Made by a program: the position numbers and the translations under genes. The notes beneath the pieces were generated by a model. The model was not told the DNA's origin, ran no database searches, and saw only the letters and a list, made by a program, of their open reading frames with translations. From Clostridia bacterium (GTDB lineage Bacteria > Bacillota > Clostridia > Christensenellales > Aristaeellaceae), in assembly GCA_030530315.1 (NCBI GenBank), contig JAUMVG010000012.1:267-61175 (forward strand): DNA of 60,909 nt. The letters run 5' to 3'. Shown here one piece after another: positions 33,179-42,203 of this stretch (within the stretch, counting starts at the first letter, position 1; each line of letters opens with the position of its first letter).

Positions 33179-34099
33179 CTAAACCGCCAGCACGATGACC
33201 GTCGAGGCGGCCATCGTAAGCAGCGCGACCGCCAGCATGACCTTCTCCCGGCGCTCCAGCGGACGCCGGACGCGGGGGATGGGCACGATGCCCCGGGTCC
33301 TCGCCCGCAGGCGCAGCGACATCAGCAGCATGGCCGACATGGCGGCAAAGGCGGCGGCGTCCAGGAGCAGGGTGAACATCATCGATCCGGTGACGGCGAC
33401 GTCTTCGGCGCTCTGTCCGGACAGCAGCCAGGGGATCACCAGACAGGCGGCGTTGTAGATGGTGTGGTATACAATGCCCGCGTAGACGGAGTCCAGCGCC
33501 CAGGTGACGTAGCCCGATACCGCGCCCACCAGCAGATAGGCGGGCAGGCCGTACAGGTTGCTGTGGAGCAAGGCGAACAGGGCGGCGGAGACGCCTACGG
33601 CGAAAGCCGTGCCCCGGCTCTCCCAGGCGGAGAGCACGAAGCCCCGGAACAGCAGCTCCTCGCACACGGCGGGCAGCGCCGCCAGGGTGAGGATGGCCAG
33701 GGCGACCTCCTGGCTGGTGTCGGGCAGGGGCGCCATGGCGGGGCTGTGCAGTCCCAGGGCGTTCAGCGCAGCCTCCCAGATCGCCGCCAGGGCGCTGGCC
33801 AGGTAAACGCTGTTCAGCGCCAGCGCGGCCAGCAGCAGCGTCGGGAACACCGGCAGAGGGTTCAGCCGCATGCCGTCGCCCAGCCCCGGATGCCGGCGGG
33901 CGTAGAGGGCGATGGGCAACAGCACAAAGGGGAGGTAGTAGATCAGGTTGACCGCCGTCAGCGCGCTGTCCTCGGGCAGCAGGGACGCCGCCAGCGAGGA
34001 CGCCCACAGGCCGATGGCCGCCAGCAGCACGAGGCCGCACGCGGCGAACACCGACGGGCGCTTTGTATTGACGATGCGGTTGTAGATTGGATCTTGCAT
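33179..34099 (-). CDS. CPBP family intramembrane glutamic endopeptidase
   Basis: A 306-residue membrane protease of the CAAX/Abi (CPBP) family with about eight hydrophobic segments. The catalytic motifs are EELLFRG (E147, E148, R152), FALLH (H179) and YHTIYN (H212, N216). In bacteria the family is linked to bacteriocin immunity and membrane-protein processing; the role here is unknown. The ribosome site is weak and the upstream region holds repeats. Confidence 0.88.
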   Translation of the reverse strand: MQDPIYNRIVNTKRPSVFAACGLVLLAAIGLWASSLAASLLPEDSALTAVNLIYYLPFVLLPIALYARRHPGLGDGMRLNPLPVFPTLLLAALALNSVYLASALAAIWEAALNALGLHSPAMAPLPDTSQEVALAILTLAALPAVCEELLFRGFVLSAWESRGTAFAVGVSAALFALLHSNLYGLPAYLLVGAVSGYVTWALDSVYAGIVYHTIYNAACLVIPWLLSGQSAEDVAVTGSMMFTLLLDAAAFAAMSAMLLMSLRLRARTRGIVPIPRVRRPLERREKVMLAVALLTMAASTVIVLAV

Positions 34100-34439
34100 G
34101 GCTTTGATTTAGGGATTAGGGAATAGGGATTAGGAATTAGAAATAGCTGGATGGCGGGCAGATTTCGATTGGCAGGCCACTGATCTGCCGGGGGGATCGG
34201 GGGCGGCAGCGCCCCGATGAAGGATCGTCTGCGGCGGCGTGTACGCCGCGGGCGGGGCTGTTTTTGCGCAGAGGGGCCTGCCCCCCCGGAGCGAAAACAG
34301 CTTCATTGCAGGTTTTGCGGCCGGCGTTTTCCGCCTGATGCTTCATGATAATCTATTCTGCCATCAGGCGGAAAACACAAGCAAAACCTGTCAAAGGGGT
34401 GGCAGTGGCGGGGGAAGCAGGTCCCCCGCCACAAATTGT
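34100..34439. repeat. Repeat-rich gap with a long composite inverted repeat
   Basis: A 340-bp stretch without a gene. It begins with an AGGGATTAGGGAATAGGG tandem-like repeat (34110-34142). Several GC hairpins follow, for example GCGGCGT/ACGCCGC near 34235. Then comes a composite inverted repeat (about 34308-34400) whose arms are AGGTTTTGC plus TTTTCCGCCTGATG and their complements. Last is an 11-bp stem GTGGCGGGGGA / TCCCCCGCCAC (about 34405-34432) just after the ychF stop. The last hairpin may terminate ychF. Confidence 0.65.
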
Positions 34440-35537
34440 TTATACGTTGAATCGGAACAGCGTCACGTCGCCGTCCTTCATGACGTATTCCTTGCCCTCG
34501 CTGCGCACCAGGCCCTTCTCCTTGCAGGCGTTCATGCTGCCCTCGCGGATCAGGTCGTCGTAGGCCACGATCTCGGCGCGGATGAAGCCGCGCTCGAAGT
34601 CGGTGTGGATCTTGCCGGCGGCCTGGGGCGCCTTGGTACCGTTGGTGATGGTCCAGGCGCGGACCTCCTTGGGACCGGCGGTCAGGAAGCTGATCAGGCC
34701 CAGCAGCTTGTAGCCCAGCACCACCAGGCGGTCCAGGCCGGAGGTGCCGATGCCCATGTCCTCCAGGAACATGGCCTTCTCGTCGGGCTCCATCTGGCTG
34801 ATCTCCTCCTCGGCGGACGCGCAGATGACCAGCACCTCCGCGCCCTCCTCCGCGGCGATTTTGCGCACGGGCTCGACCAGCGGCAGGGACGCCTCGTCCT
34901 TGCCCAGGTCCTCCTCGCCGATGTTGGCGGCGTAGATGACCTTCTTGCTGGTCAGCAGGAACCAGTCGCGGACCACGGCCTGCTGGTCCTTGTCCAGCGG
35001 CGCGGTGCGGGCGGGCTTGCCATCGTTCAGGTGGTCCAGCAGGATCTTGCCCGCCTCGGCCTCCACGGCGTACTTCTTCTCGCCCTTCTTGAGCATGGCC
35101 GCGGCCCGCTCGGCGCGCTTGGTGACGGTCTCGATGTCCGCCAGGATCAGCTCGGTATTGATGACGTCGATGTCCCGGGCGGGGTCGACGCTGCCGTCCA
35201 CGTGGATCACGTTGTCGTCCTCAAAGCAGCGCACCACGTGCACGATGGCGTCCACCTCGCGGATGTGGCTGAGGAACTTGTTGCCCAGGCCCTCGCCCCG
35301 GCTCGCGCCCTTCACCAGGCCCGCGATGTCCACGAACTCCAGCGTGGCGGGGGTGTACTTCTCCGGGTGGTACATTTCGGCCAGCACGTCCAGGCGATGG
35401 TCCGGCACCGCCACGACGCCGGTGTTCGGCTCGATGGTGCAGAAAGGATAGTTGGCCGCCTGCGCGCCCGCGCAGGTGATCGCGTTGAACAGCGTGCTCT
35501 TGCCCACGTTCGGCAGGCCCACGACGCCAAGCTTCAT
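34440..35537 (-). CDS. ychF: Redox-regulated ribosome-associated ATPase YchF (EngD)
   Basis: An Obg-family P-loop protein that binds ATP rather than GTP, associates with ribosomes and affects translation and oxidative stress response. The protein is 365 residues, the family length. G1 is GLPNVGKST near the N-terminus, G3 is [10 protein letters not shown], and the C-terminus has the TGS-like domain ending in RFNV. AAGGAGAT precedes the ATG. It is monocistronic with an extended -10 promoter. Confidence 0.96.
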   Translation of the reverse strand: MKLGVVGLPNVGKSTLFNAITCAGAQAANYPFCTIEPNTGVVAVPDHRLDVLAEMYHPEKYTPATLEFVDIAGLVKGASRGEGLGNKFLSHIREVDAIVHVVRCFEDDNVIHVDGSVDPARDIDVINTELILADIETVTKRAERAAAMLKKGEKKYAVEAEAGKILLDHLNDGKPARTAPLDKDQQAVVRDWFLLTSKKVIYAANIGEEDLGKDEASLPLVEPVRKIAAEEGAEVLVICASAEEEISQMEPDEKAMFLEDMGIGTSGLDRLVVLGYKLLGLISFLTAGPKEVRAWTITNGTKAPQAAGKIHTDFERGFIRAEIVAYDDLIREGSMNACKEKGLVRSEGKEYVMKDGDVTLFRFNV

Positions 35538-35660
35538 ATTATATCACATCTCCTTAGTCCCCGGGACGGCTCGCGCCTCGGCGGTTTGTGGATCCGGTGT
35601 CCCTGAAAAAAGCGCCGCCCTGCGACGCGCCGGGACATACGGACTCCAAGCGATATTGGT

Positions 35661-35689
35661 ATTATAGCAGAAGCGGGTTTCTTTCACAA
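35661..35689 (-). promoter_or_regulatory. ychF promoter
   Basis: Minus-strand TTGTGA (35684-35689), 17-bp spacer, TATAAT (35661-35666) with extended TG. The leader before the start is about 115 nt. The remainder of the 391-bp gap (35538-35928) shows only a GC palindrome near 35715 and the plus promoter. Confidence 0.75.
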
Positions 35690-35848
35690 TAGCGGAAGTG
35701 TAATCTGATGGCGAATTTATCGCGGGCGGAGCCGCCCGCGCCTGATCGCGCGGGGGAGAGCGCGGCCCTCCAGCGGAGCTTTTATATTGGATGGATTGTT
35801 AACCCCGGCGGGTGGCTTTGTACAGATATGCTTAATTTTCGCGGCATA

Positions 35849-35877
35849 TTGACAAACATTGAGTATTCTGCTATCAT
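35849..35877 (+). promoter_or_regulatory. Promoter of the second sugar ABC operon
   Basis: TTGACA (35849-35854), 17-bp spacer, TATCAT (35872-35877), 51 bp before the binding-protein start. Confidence 0.8.
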
Positions 35878-35928
35878 GATGTTATGGGTTTTCATGTGGA
35901 AACCAAACCATAAGAAGGAGAGAAAACC

Positions 35929-37188
35929 ATGAAGAAAATCGCACTGATCCTTGCACTGGTCATGATCGCCAGCCTGTGCATGTCCGCCATGGCGGAGGAG
36001 AACATCCTCGTGACCTGGTGGGGCAACCAGACCCGCAATGAGCGCACCCACGCCGCGCTGGAGCTGTACGCCTCCCAGCACGAGGGCGTGAGCTTCACCG
36101 AGGTTCCCAACTCCTGGGACGACTACTGGAAGAAGGTTGCCGCGGACATCCAGGGCGACAGCATCGACGTGATGCAGATGGACTATCAGTATCTGAACCA
36201 GTATTCCGAGAACGGCCTGCTGCTGGACCTGACCCCCTATGTGGAGTCCGGCGCGCTGAAGATCGACGATGTCAACGAGGGCATCGTGGGTTCCGGCAAG
36301 GTGGGCGACGGCCTGTACGCCGTCTGCATCGGCGTGAACGCCCCCGCCCTGCTGTACAACAAGACCATGCTGGATGAGAACGGCATCGAAGTCAAGGACA
36401 ACATGACCTTGGACGAGTTCCTGGCCCTGAGCCGCGAGATCTACGAGAAGACCGGCTACAAGACCAACATCGGCTACGGCACCGACATGGTGTTCGGCTA
36501 CATCCTGCGCGGCTATGACATCGACCTGTTCAAGGACGGCAAGCTGAACATCACCGCCGAGGACGCCGAGAAGTTCTTCTCCCTGTACGAGACCGGCATC
36601 ACCGAGGGCTGGCTGGTGACCAGCGACGTGTTCGCTGAGACCTCCGTCGGCACCGTCGAGCAGGATCCCATGATCTACGGCAGCGATCCCGAGAACATGA
36701 GCTGGTGCGCGTTCTTCTGGTCCAACCAGGTGACCGCCATGCAGAATGCCGCGCCCGAGGGCATGGAAGTGGGCATCACCACCTGGCCGTCCGCCGACCC
36801 GGTGAAGTCCAACTACCTGAAGCCCAGCCAGTTCTTCTCCGTGGCCGCCAAGACCCAGCACGCCGACACCGCCGTGGACATCGTGAACTTCTGGACCAAC
36901 TCCGTGGAAGCCAACGAGATCCTGCTGGGCGAGCGCGGCATCCCCGCCTCCGCCGCCACCGCTGCCGGCATCGCCGACAAGCTGGATGAGGTGAACCAGA
37001 AGGTCGTCGCCTACATCAACGACGTCGTGTCCCCGAACTGCTCCGCCGTTCCGGCCGCTGATCCCGCCGGCGCCAGCGAGTTCTACAACCTGGTCGACGA
37101 GCTGCAGGAGGAGCTGTGCTACGGCATGACCACTGCTGCCGACGCCGCTGCCAGGCTGATTGACGAGTGCCCCGCCAACCTGAAGTAA
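35929..37188 (+). CDS. Extracellular sugar-binding protein (family 1, CUT1 type)
   Basis: A 419-residue solute-binding protein of the MalE/UgpB type that feeds a CUT1 permease. The signal peptide ends MSAMA before E. As in the other binding protein, a cysteine is present (SLCMS) but preceded by Leu, so no standard lipobox exists. The mature part starts ILVTWWGNQTRNERTHAAL, typical of family 1. AAGGAGA precedes the ATG. A hairpin separates it from the permease genes, which usually gives excess binding protein. Confidence 0.92.
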   Translation: MKKIALILALVMIASLCMSAMAEENILVTWWGNQTRNERTHAALELYASQHEGVSFTEVPNSWDDYWKKVAADIQGDSIDVMQMDYQYLNQYSENGLLLDLTPYVESGALKIDDVNEGIVGSGKVGDGLYAVCIGVNAPALLYNKTMLDENGIEVKDNMTLDEFLALSREIYEKTGYKTNIGYGTDMVFGYILRGYDIDLFKDGKLNITAEDAEKFFSLYETGITEGWLVTSDVFAETSVGTVEQDPMIYGSDPENMSWCAFFWSNQVTAMQNAAPEGMEVGITTWPSADPVKSNYLKPSQFFSVAAKTQHADTAVDIVNFWTNSVEANEILLGERGIPASAATAAGIADKLDEVNQKVVAYINDVVSPNCSAVPAADPAGASEFYNLVDELQEELCYGMTTAADAAARLIDECPANLK

Positions 37189-37271
37189 TACTGCCCGGCA
37201 ATTCGGAAACGGACCTCGCGGGCGGATGATCCGCTCGGCCCGCTCTGAAGCGCACAGTAACGCTTCGCAGC

Positions 37272-37313
37272 AAGGAAGCGAAGTCTCCCCAGACTTCGCT
37301 CCTTGTATTTATA
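37272..37313 (+). terminator. Leaky terminator/attenuator between binding protein and permeases
   Basis: A 13-bp stem with one bulged A (37272-37285 with 37292-37304) and a TATTTAT tail lies in the 188-bp gap. The permease genes lack a clear promoter of their own, so readthrough is expected. Confidence 0.7.
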
Positions 37314-37376
37314 CCTATTGACACGCCGCTGTAAACGGGGCGGCGTTGCCGGATTTGACGAAAGGAGGGGGAGCGA

Positions 37377-38297
37377 ATGGCACAGACCGGCGTCGTCAAG
37401 CCGAAGAGGACGCTTGCCGAGAAGCTGAACGAGGAGCACATCGCGGGCATGATCTGCACCGCGCCGTTCACGATCGGCTTCTTGCTGTTCATGATCGTCC
37501 CCATGCTGATTTCAGCGTACTACGCATTCTGCGATTTCGACATCCTGTCGCCCGCGGTATGGACGGGCCTTGCGAACTTCAAGACGATGTTCAGCGAGGC
37601 GAAGTTCTGGAAGTCCCTGGGCGTGACGTTCTATTTTGCCTTTGTGTCGGTGCCGCTGCGCCTGGTCTTCGCGCTGATCGTCGCGCTGATCCTGCTCAGG
37701 ACCACCAAGATCACGGCGCTGTATCGCGCGGTCTACTACCTGCCCTCCATCATCGGCGGGTCCGTGGCCGTGGCCATCCTGTGGAAGCGCATGTTCGGCA
37801 ACGACGGCACCGTGAACGTGCTGCTGCGGATGCTGGGCTTCGAGGGCAAGATCAAGTGGTTCGGCCAGCCGGGCACGGCCATGTGGACGCTGATCATACT
37901 GGCGGTGTGGCAGTTCGGCTCCTCGATGCTGATCTTCCTGTCCGCGCTGAAGCAGATCCCGGCCTCGCTGTACGAGGCGGGCGAGATCGACGGCGCGAAC
38001 AAGGTGCAGCAGTTCTTCAGGATCACGCTGCCGCTGCTGACGCCGACCATCTTCTTCAACCTGGTCATGCAGATGATCAACGGCTTCCTGGCGTTTACAC
38101 AATGCTACATCATTACCCAGGGCAAACCGATGAACTCCACGCTGTTCTACACCGTGTACATGTACCAGCAGTCCTTTGAGTTCTACAAGGCGGGCTATGG
38201 CGCGGCGCTGGCGTGGGTGATGCTGGTGGTCATCGCCATGTTCACGGGCCTGCTGTTTGCCACCAAGCGCTTCTGGGTCTACGAGGATAAGAGGTGA
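37377..38297 (+). CDS. Sugar ABC transporter permease (MalF type)
   Basis: A 306-residue CUT1 permease with six membrane segments. The cytoplasmic EAA loop is visible as LYEAGEIDGANKVQQFFRITLPLL. A GGAGGGGG site precedes the ATG. The second permease overlaps or follows within a few bases. No ATP-binding subunit of the MsmK/UgpC type is encoded nearby; CUT1 importers in Firmicutes commonly share one ATPase encoded elsewhere. Confidence 0.92.
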   Translation: MAQTGVVKPKRTLAEKLNEEHIAGMICTAPFTIGFLLFMIVPMLISAYYAFCDFDILSPAVWTGLANFKTMFSEAKFWKSLGVTFYFAFVSVPLRLVFALIVALILLRTTKITALYRAVYYLPSIIGGSVAVAILWKRMFGNDGTVNVLLRMLGFEGKIKWFGQPGTAMWTLIILAVWQFGSSMLIFLSALKQIPASLYEAGEIDGANKVQQFFRITLPLLTPTIFFNLVMQMINGFLAFTQCYIITQGKPMNSTLFYTVYMYQQSFEFYKAGYGAALAWVMLVVIAMFTGLLFATKRFWVYEDKR

Positions 38298-38302
38298 CGG
38301 GC

Positions 38303-39154
38303 ATGAAGAGCACGAACAAATCCATTCTCGGAAGGACGGTTTACCACGTCCTGGTGTTCGGCTTCGGCATCGTGATGGTCTATCCGCTGCTGTGGATGAT
38401 CCTCAGCTCGTTCAAGCCCACGAACACCATATTCACCACCGCGTCCCAGCTGATCCCCAGCACCTGGACGCTGGAGAATTACGCCAACGGCTGGAAGGGC
38501 TTCGCCAGCGTCAAGTTCGGCAGGTTCTTCCTGAACTCGCTGCTGATCTCCGTGCTGGCCACCCTGGGCACCGTGGCGTCCTCCTCCATCGTGGCCTACG
38601 GCTTCGCCCGCCTGAAGTTCAAGGGCCGGGGCCTGCTGTTCTCCGCCATGCTGGTGACGATGATGCTGCCCGCGCAGGTGCTGATGATCCCCCAGTACAT
38701 CTGGTACAAGAAGCTGGGCTGGGTCGGCAGCTACGCCGCGCTGATCGTGCCCTACTGGTTCGCCATCCAGGGCTTCTTCGTCTACCTGATGACCAACTTC
38801 ATCAACGGCATCCCCAAGGATCTGGACGAGGCCGCGAAGATCGACGGCTGCTCCACCTACGGCATCTTCTACTGGGTGATCCTGCCGCTGATCGTGCCCG
38901 CGCTGATCACCGGCGGCATCTTCTCCTTCATCTGGCGCTGGGACGACTTCCTGTCCGCCCTTTTGTACGTCAGCAAGACGGAGATGTACCCGGTCAGCCT
39001 GGCGCTGAAGCTGTTCAGCGATCCGTCCTCCTCCTCGGACTACGGCGCGATGTTCGCCATGTCCACCCTGTCCATACTGCCTGTGGTGATCATCTTCATC
39101 ACGCTGCAGAAGTACCTGGTGGAGGGCATCGCCACCACCGGCCTGAAGGGGTAA
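38303..39154 (+). CDS. Sugar ABC transporter permease (MalG type)
   Basis: A 283-residue CUT1 permease, partner of the preceding gene. The EAA loop reads LDEAAKIDGCSTYGIFYWVI and the C-terminus ends GIATTGLKG, as is typical of MalG/LacG proteins. ATG 38303 is preferred (AAGAGGT 7 bases before); a GTG at 38294 overlaps the upstream stop. A strong terminator follows. Confidence 0.92.
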   Translation: MKSTNKSILGRTVYHVLVFGFGIVMVYPLLWMILSSFKPTNTIFTTASQLIPSTWTLENYANGWKGFASVKFGRFFLNSLLISVLATLGTVASSSIVAYGFARLKFKGRGLLFSAMLVTMMLPAQVLMIPQYIWYKKLGWVGSYAALIVPYWFAIQGFFVYLMTNFINGIPKDLDEAAKIDGCSTYGIFYWVILPLIVPALITGGIFSFIWRWDDFLSALLYVSKTEMYPVSLALKLFSDPSSSSDYGAMFAMSTLSILPVVIIFITLQKYLVEGIATTGLKG

Positions 39155-39199
39155 CCGGGGCATCGCCCCGGACCCCGGCTGCTGCCGCGTGGTTTTCAA

Positions 39200-39247
39200 C
39201 CCGGCCCTCACCCCTACAGATTCAAGGGGTGAGGGCCGGGCGTTTCA
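39200..39247 (+). terminator. Strong terminator of the sugar ABC operon
   Basis: A perfect 16-bp stem (39200-39215 with 39225-39240), 9-base loop, followed by CGTTTCATTTC. Confidence 0.88.
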
Positions 39248-39273
39248 TTTCTGTTTGGACGGCCGTCGACAAA

Positions 39274-39310
39274 CATCCGCCGGCCCCGTAGATCATGGGT
39301 CCGGCGGATG
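39274..39310 (-). terminator. Probable terminator of the AraC-type gene
   Basis: A 14-bp inverted repeat with one mismatch (39274-39287 with 39297-39310), followed on the minus strand by TTTGTC. It lies 42 bp after the regulator stop. Confidence 0.6.
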
Positions 39311-39351
39311 CGTATGTCAACCAATAAACGCGGCCAGCCTTGGTTCCCGTT

Positions 39352-40371
39352 TCAGGGGTTCGAGCGCTCGGAAAACAGTCCGGTGGACGGTATAAGCGCT
39401 TCGCCAGACGCCCTTTGGGCGTTGCAGAGGGAACGGGCCGGCAGGCCCCTGGAACGCTGGCGCCCAGCGGATGAGAGGTCGTTCTCCGCAGGAACGCCAT
39501 ATTTGGCGTCCGTTCCCTGTGTCGCGCTATTCCCGGTTTTCACCAGCGGAACCCAGATATAACTGAGGGTATCCTCCGGTCGCTCGGCGGGCGCGTCATA
39601 GACCTCGAGGTTATAGTTCCCTGCCAGCGCGTAGCCCCGGAGGGCGGGCAGCCATTCGGTCCAGATGCGGGTATTGGTGCTTTGCAGTGCCTCGGGCAGC
39701 GCGCCCTTACACCTGAACTCGGCCCAAAGGCCGCCGGGGATGGCGAGGGTCCCGCAGCCCTCGGGTACGTCTTCCCAGGGCTGGTAGAGGTCGGCGATCC
39801 AGTAGTCGAAGTCCTTGCCGTCCATGTCGTGGCATACGCCGAAGACGCCCATCGGGGGAACGTGCGGCTCGGCCTGTGCCCACTCCGCCCAGAACCTGGG
39901 GATCTCCCGATAGCTGGTGTCCGAATTGAACCTGCGCCTTATGCCCATGACGGTGAACGGCGCCTTCTCCGTGATGCGATAATCGAGCATACTTCCACCC
40001 TCCAGTGTGACCTTGATGCGCAGAGGGGCCATGGCCTTCAGCGCCGCGCCGCCCTCCCGGGCCCGGGAGGGGGTCACGCCGTGAAAGCGCTGGAATGCGC
40101 GGGAGAAGCTGTCAGGGGAATCGTAGCCGTATTCCAGCGCCACATCGATCACACTCGCGTTCCCGGTGGACAGCACCTGGGCCGCCAGCGTCATGCGCCG
40201 GGCGCGGAGATACTCCGCCACCGTCATGCCGCACAGCGCGCCGAAGATGCGCTGGTAGTAGAACGGCGACAGTCCTGCCCGGGCGGCGATGTCCCGGATG
40301 TCCGGGTTTTCCGTCAGGTGCGCCTCGATGTAGTCGATGGACCGCTGCATGCCCTCGATCCATCCCTGCAT
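39352..40371 (-). CDS. AraC-family regulator with GyrI-like ligand-binding domain and extended tail
   Basis: A 339-residue regulator. The N-terminal 105 residues hold two AraC helix-turn-helix motifs (IRDIAARAGLSPFYYQRIF and VALEYGYDSPDSFSRAF). Residues about 128-281 form the GyrI-like/effector-binding domain (Rob, BmrR and SbmC relatives) and end in the usual SYIWVPL strand. About 58 more residues follow (from SATQGTD to the stop) that look like translated non-coding DNA, rich in Arg, Ser and Ala. The natural stop codon has probably been lost. It has a GGGGAGG site. It is convergent with the sugar ABC operon, and whether it regulates that operon is unknown. Confidence 0.87.
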   Translation of the reverse strand: MQGWIEGMQRSIDYIEAHLTENPDIRDIAARAGLSPFYYQRIFGALCGMTVAEYLRARRMTLAAQVLSTGNASVIDVALEYGYDSPDSFSRAFQRFHGVTPSRAREGGAALKAMAPLRIKVTLEGGSMLDYRITEKAPFTVMGIRRRFNSDTSYREIPRFWAEWAQAEPHVPPMGVFGVCHDMDGKDFDYWIADLYQPWEDVPEGCGTLAIPGGLWAEFRCKGALPEALQSTNTRIWTEWLPALRGYALAGNYNLEVYDAPAERPEDTLSYIWVPLVKTGNSATQGTDAKYGVPAENDLSSAGRQRSRGLPARSLCNAQRASGEALIPSTGLFSERSNP

Positions 40372-40452
40372 GCTCCCGCCTCCCCTCGCTGTGACGCCAT
40401 TATACCATGGCCGGGCCGCTCCGTCCCGACTTTGCGTGTCCGCATATGCATG

Positions 40453-40477
40453 AAAATGCCCCGGCTTGCGTCGGGGC
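40453..40477 (-). terminator. Terminator of the GH4 gene
   Basis: On the minus strand GCCCCG / CGGGGC hairpin followed by ATTTTC, 9 bp after the GH4 stop codon. Confidence 0.75.
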
Positions 40478-40485
40478 GGCTTGGA

Positions 40486-41883
40486 TCATTTGAACCATTC
40501 CTTGGGCAGGTATTCGCGCTGGTTTTCCAGCATGTCGTCGAACAGCTTCTGGCCGTCCTTCACGGTGACGGAGGCCATCTGCGGGTCGTTCATGAAGGTG
40601 GTGAAGCCCAGCTTCCGGTCGCAGGTCAGCGCGGCGGTCAGGGTGTTCTCCTGGTTGTAGATGTGCCGCGCCACCAGGGGCAGTATGTTGGCAGGAATAT
40701 TCCCGGCGAACACGGGCTCGATGCGGTTCATGCCGAACAGGGCGTTGGTCTCCACCACGCTGCCCAGGGGCAGGTTGGGGATCTGGCCCCGGTTGGGGAT
40801 GTTGACGTTGGACACCAGGTCGCCCAGGCCGATGACGGCCTTCAGCAGCAGGTGGCCTTCCTCGCCGGAGGGCTTCAAAACCAGCTCCTCCGCGCCGGAA
40901 ATCAGATCGTCGGAGCGCTTCATGCGGTCGCCCAGGTCCTTCACGCGCCAGTCCACGGTGGTCAGCTGATACTTCCATTCATGCACGGTCTCGGGGTCCC
41001 GGGTGTACCAGGGCGCGGTGAACTCGGCCAGGTGGCGGTCGCCGGCGGCGGCGATGGCGCCGTAGCGGCGGAACAGGTCGAACTTGACCCGCTGGGCGCA
41101 CTTGAAGTGGTTGTTCATCCAGTTGTCGTCGCCGCCCTCGTCGAAGCCGGTCTCGAAGTACTTGTCGGCGAACTTGGCGTACAGCGGCATCAGGTCGATG
41201 TCCTTGTAGCTGGCCCGGGTCAGCCAGGTAAAGTGGTTGATGCCGGTGACGGTGGTGTACAGGTCCTGACGGGTGACGCCGGGGATGCCGCACTCCTTGT
41301 CCAGCATGGCGCACAGCAGCTTCTGGGTGCCGAACACCTCGTGGCAGCAGCCGAAGGCCTTGACCTGGGGGAAAACGTGGTACAGCGTGCGCACGCACAG
41401 GCTCATCGGGTTGGTGTAGTTGATGATCCAGGCGTCGGGAGCATACGCCTTGATGGCCTCGCCGATCTCCACGTACATGGGGATGGTGCGCATGGCCCGC
41501 ATGAAACCGCCTGCGCCCACGGTGTCGCCCACGGGCTGGTAGACGCCCACGCGCTCGGGCAGGTGCACGTCGGAGCGCATCTCCTCAAAGGTGCCGGGAA
41601 GGATCGAAATGACGATGAAGTCCGCGCCGGTCAGGGCGTCCTGCAGGCTGTCACTGACCTCGTAATGCCAGCGGCTCGCGGCGTCCGGATGGGCGCTGAT
41701 CTTGTTGCCGATGATCTCGTTGCGCTGGGCGGCGGAGCGGTCGATGTCGTACAGCTTCACCGTGCCGCACATGTCCGGGTCCATCGCCAGGTCCATCATG
41801 AAGCCCCAGGCCCAGCCACGGGAGCCGCCGCCGATATAGGCCACGTTCAGTTCCTGCGCGCGTTTTTTGAGTTCGTTGCTCAA
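40486..41883 (-). CDS. GH4 family NAD-dependent glycosidase, possible alpha-galacturonidase
   Basis: A 465-residue glycoside hydrolase of family 4, which cleaves glycosides through NAD-dependent oxidation at C3 with a divalent metal. The N-terminal NAD motif is AYIGGGSRG. The metal-binding cysteine lies in CCHEVFG (C180-H181-E182-V183) and the second histidine in INHFTW. The CHE signature separates it from phospho-glycosidases, and CHEV resembles the LplD-type alpha-galacturonidases, so a uronide or alpha-glucoside substrate is likely. Start is the TTG at 41883, which alone has an AGGAGGT site at correct spacing; no ATG in frame fits. The second sugar ABC operon upstream may supply its substrate. 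Confidence 0.85.
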   Translation of the reverse strand: MSNELKKRAQELNVAYIGGGSRGWAWGFMMDLAMDPDMCGTVKLYDIDRSAAQRNEIIGNKISAHPDAASRWHYEVSDSLQDALTGADFIVISILPGTFEEMRSDVHLPERVGVYQPVGDTVGAGGFMRAMRTIPMYVEIGEAIKAYAPDAWIINYTNPMSLCVRTLYHVFPQVKAFGCCHEVFGTQKLLCAMLDKECGIPGVTRQDLYTTVTGINHFTWLTRASYKDIDLMPLYAKFADKYFETGFDEGGDDNWMNNHFKCAQRVKFDLFRRYGAIAAAGDRHLAEFTAPWYTRDPETVHEWKYQLTTVDWRVKDLGDRMKRSDDLISGAEELVLKPSGEEGHLLLKAVIGLGDLVSNVNIPNRGQIPNLPLGSVVETNALFGMNRIEPVFAGNIPANILPLVARHIYNQENTLTAALTCDRKLGFTTFMNDPQMASVTVKDGQKLFDDMLENQREYLPKEWFK

Positions 41884-41923
41884 TTTTGAAACCTCCTCAT
41901 CCATTGCGTCAAATGATGAGAAT

Positions 41924-41952
41924 ATTTTATCACAGCCGAATTCTTTTCGCAA
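41924..41952 (-). promoter_or_regulatory. GH4 gene promoter
   Basis: Minus-strand TTGCGA (41947-41952), 17-bp spacer, TAAAAT (41924-41929), about 40 bp before the TTG start. Confidence 0.7.
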
Positions 41953-42107
41953 CAGAAATGCGGGTGAAATCGGGCTTCTGTGTGATTTAATTGCGTGCGA
42001 CTGTCCATGGGCGGCTGGGTGTGATATAATGATTAGGAAAACCAAGGGTTTTCCGGGTCTGCGGGCAAGGGAGCGATAGCGGTCACGCAGCACGCCGACA
42101 ATCGTGG

Positions 42108-42113
42108 TATAAT
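42108..42113 (+). promoter_or_regulatory. -10 box upstream of the coiled-coil protein gene
   Basis: TATAAT in the context GTGGTATAATGATATTGG. A near-identical context (GTGATATAATGATTAGG, TATAAT at 42025-42030) lies 83 bp upstream. Neither has a good -35. A GGAAAACC/GGTTTTCC hairpin lies between them. Confidence 0.45.
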
Positions 42114-42203
42114 GATATTGGAAAAACAGGCAAAGGCGCGGGCGAGCCGGCGGGATCGGCCCGTCTGTTCCCGGCGCGGCCGGGTGACGAAAGGGTGGCG
42201 GAT

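Noticed and set aside
34239-35606. Long plus-strand frame opposite ychF starting in the repeat-rich gap
   Set aside because: Shadow of ychF; composition and lack of domains rule it out.
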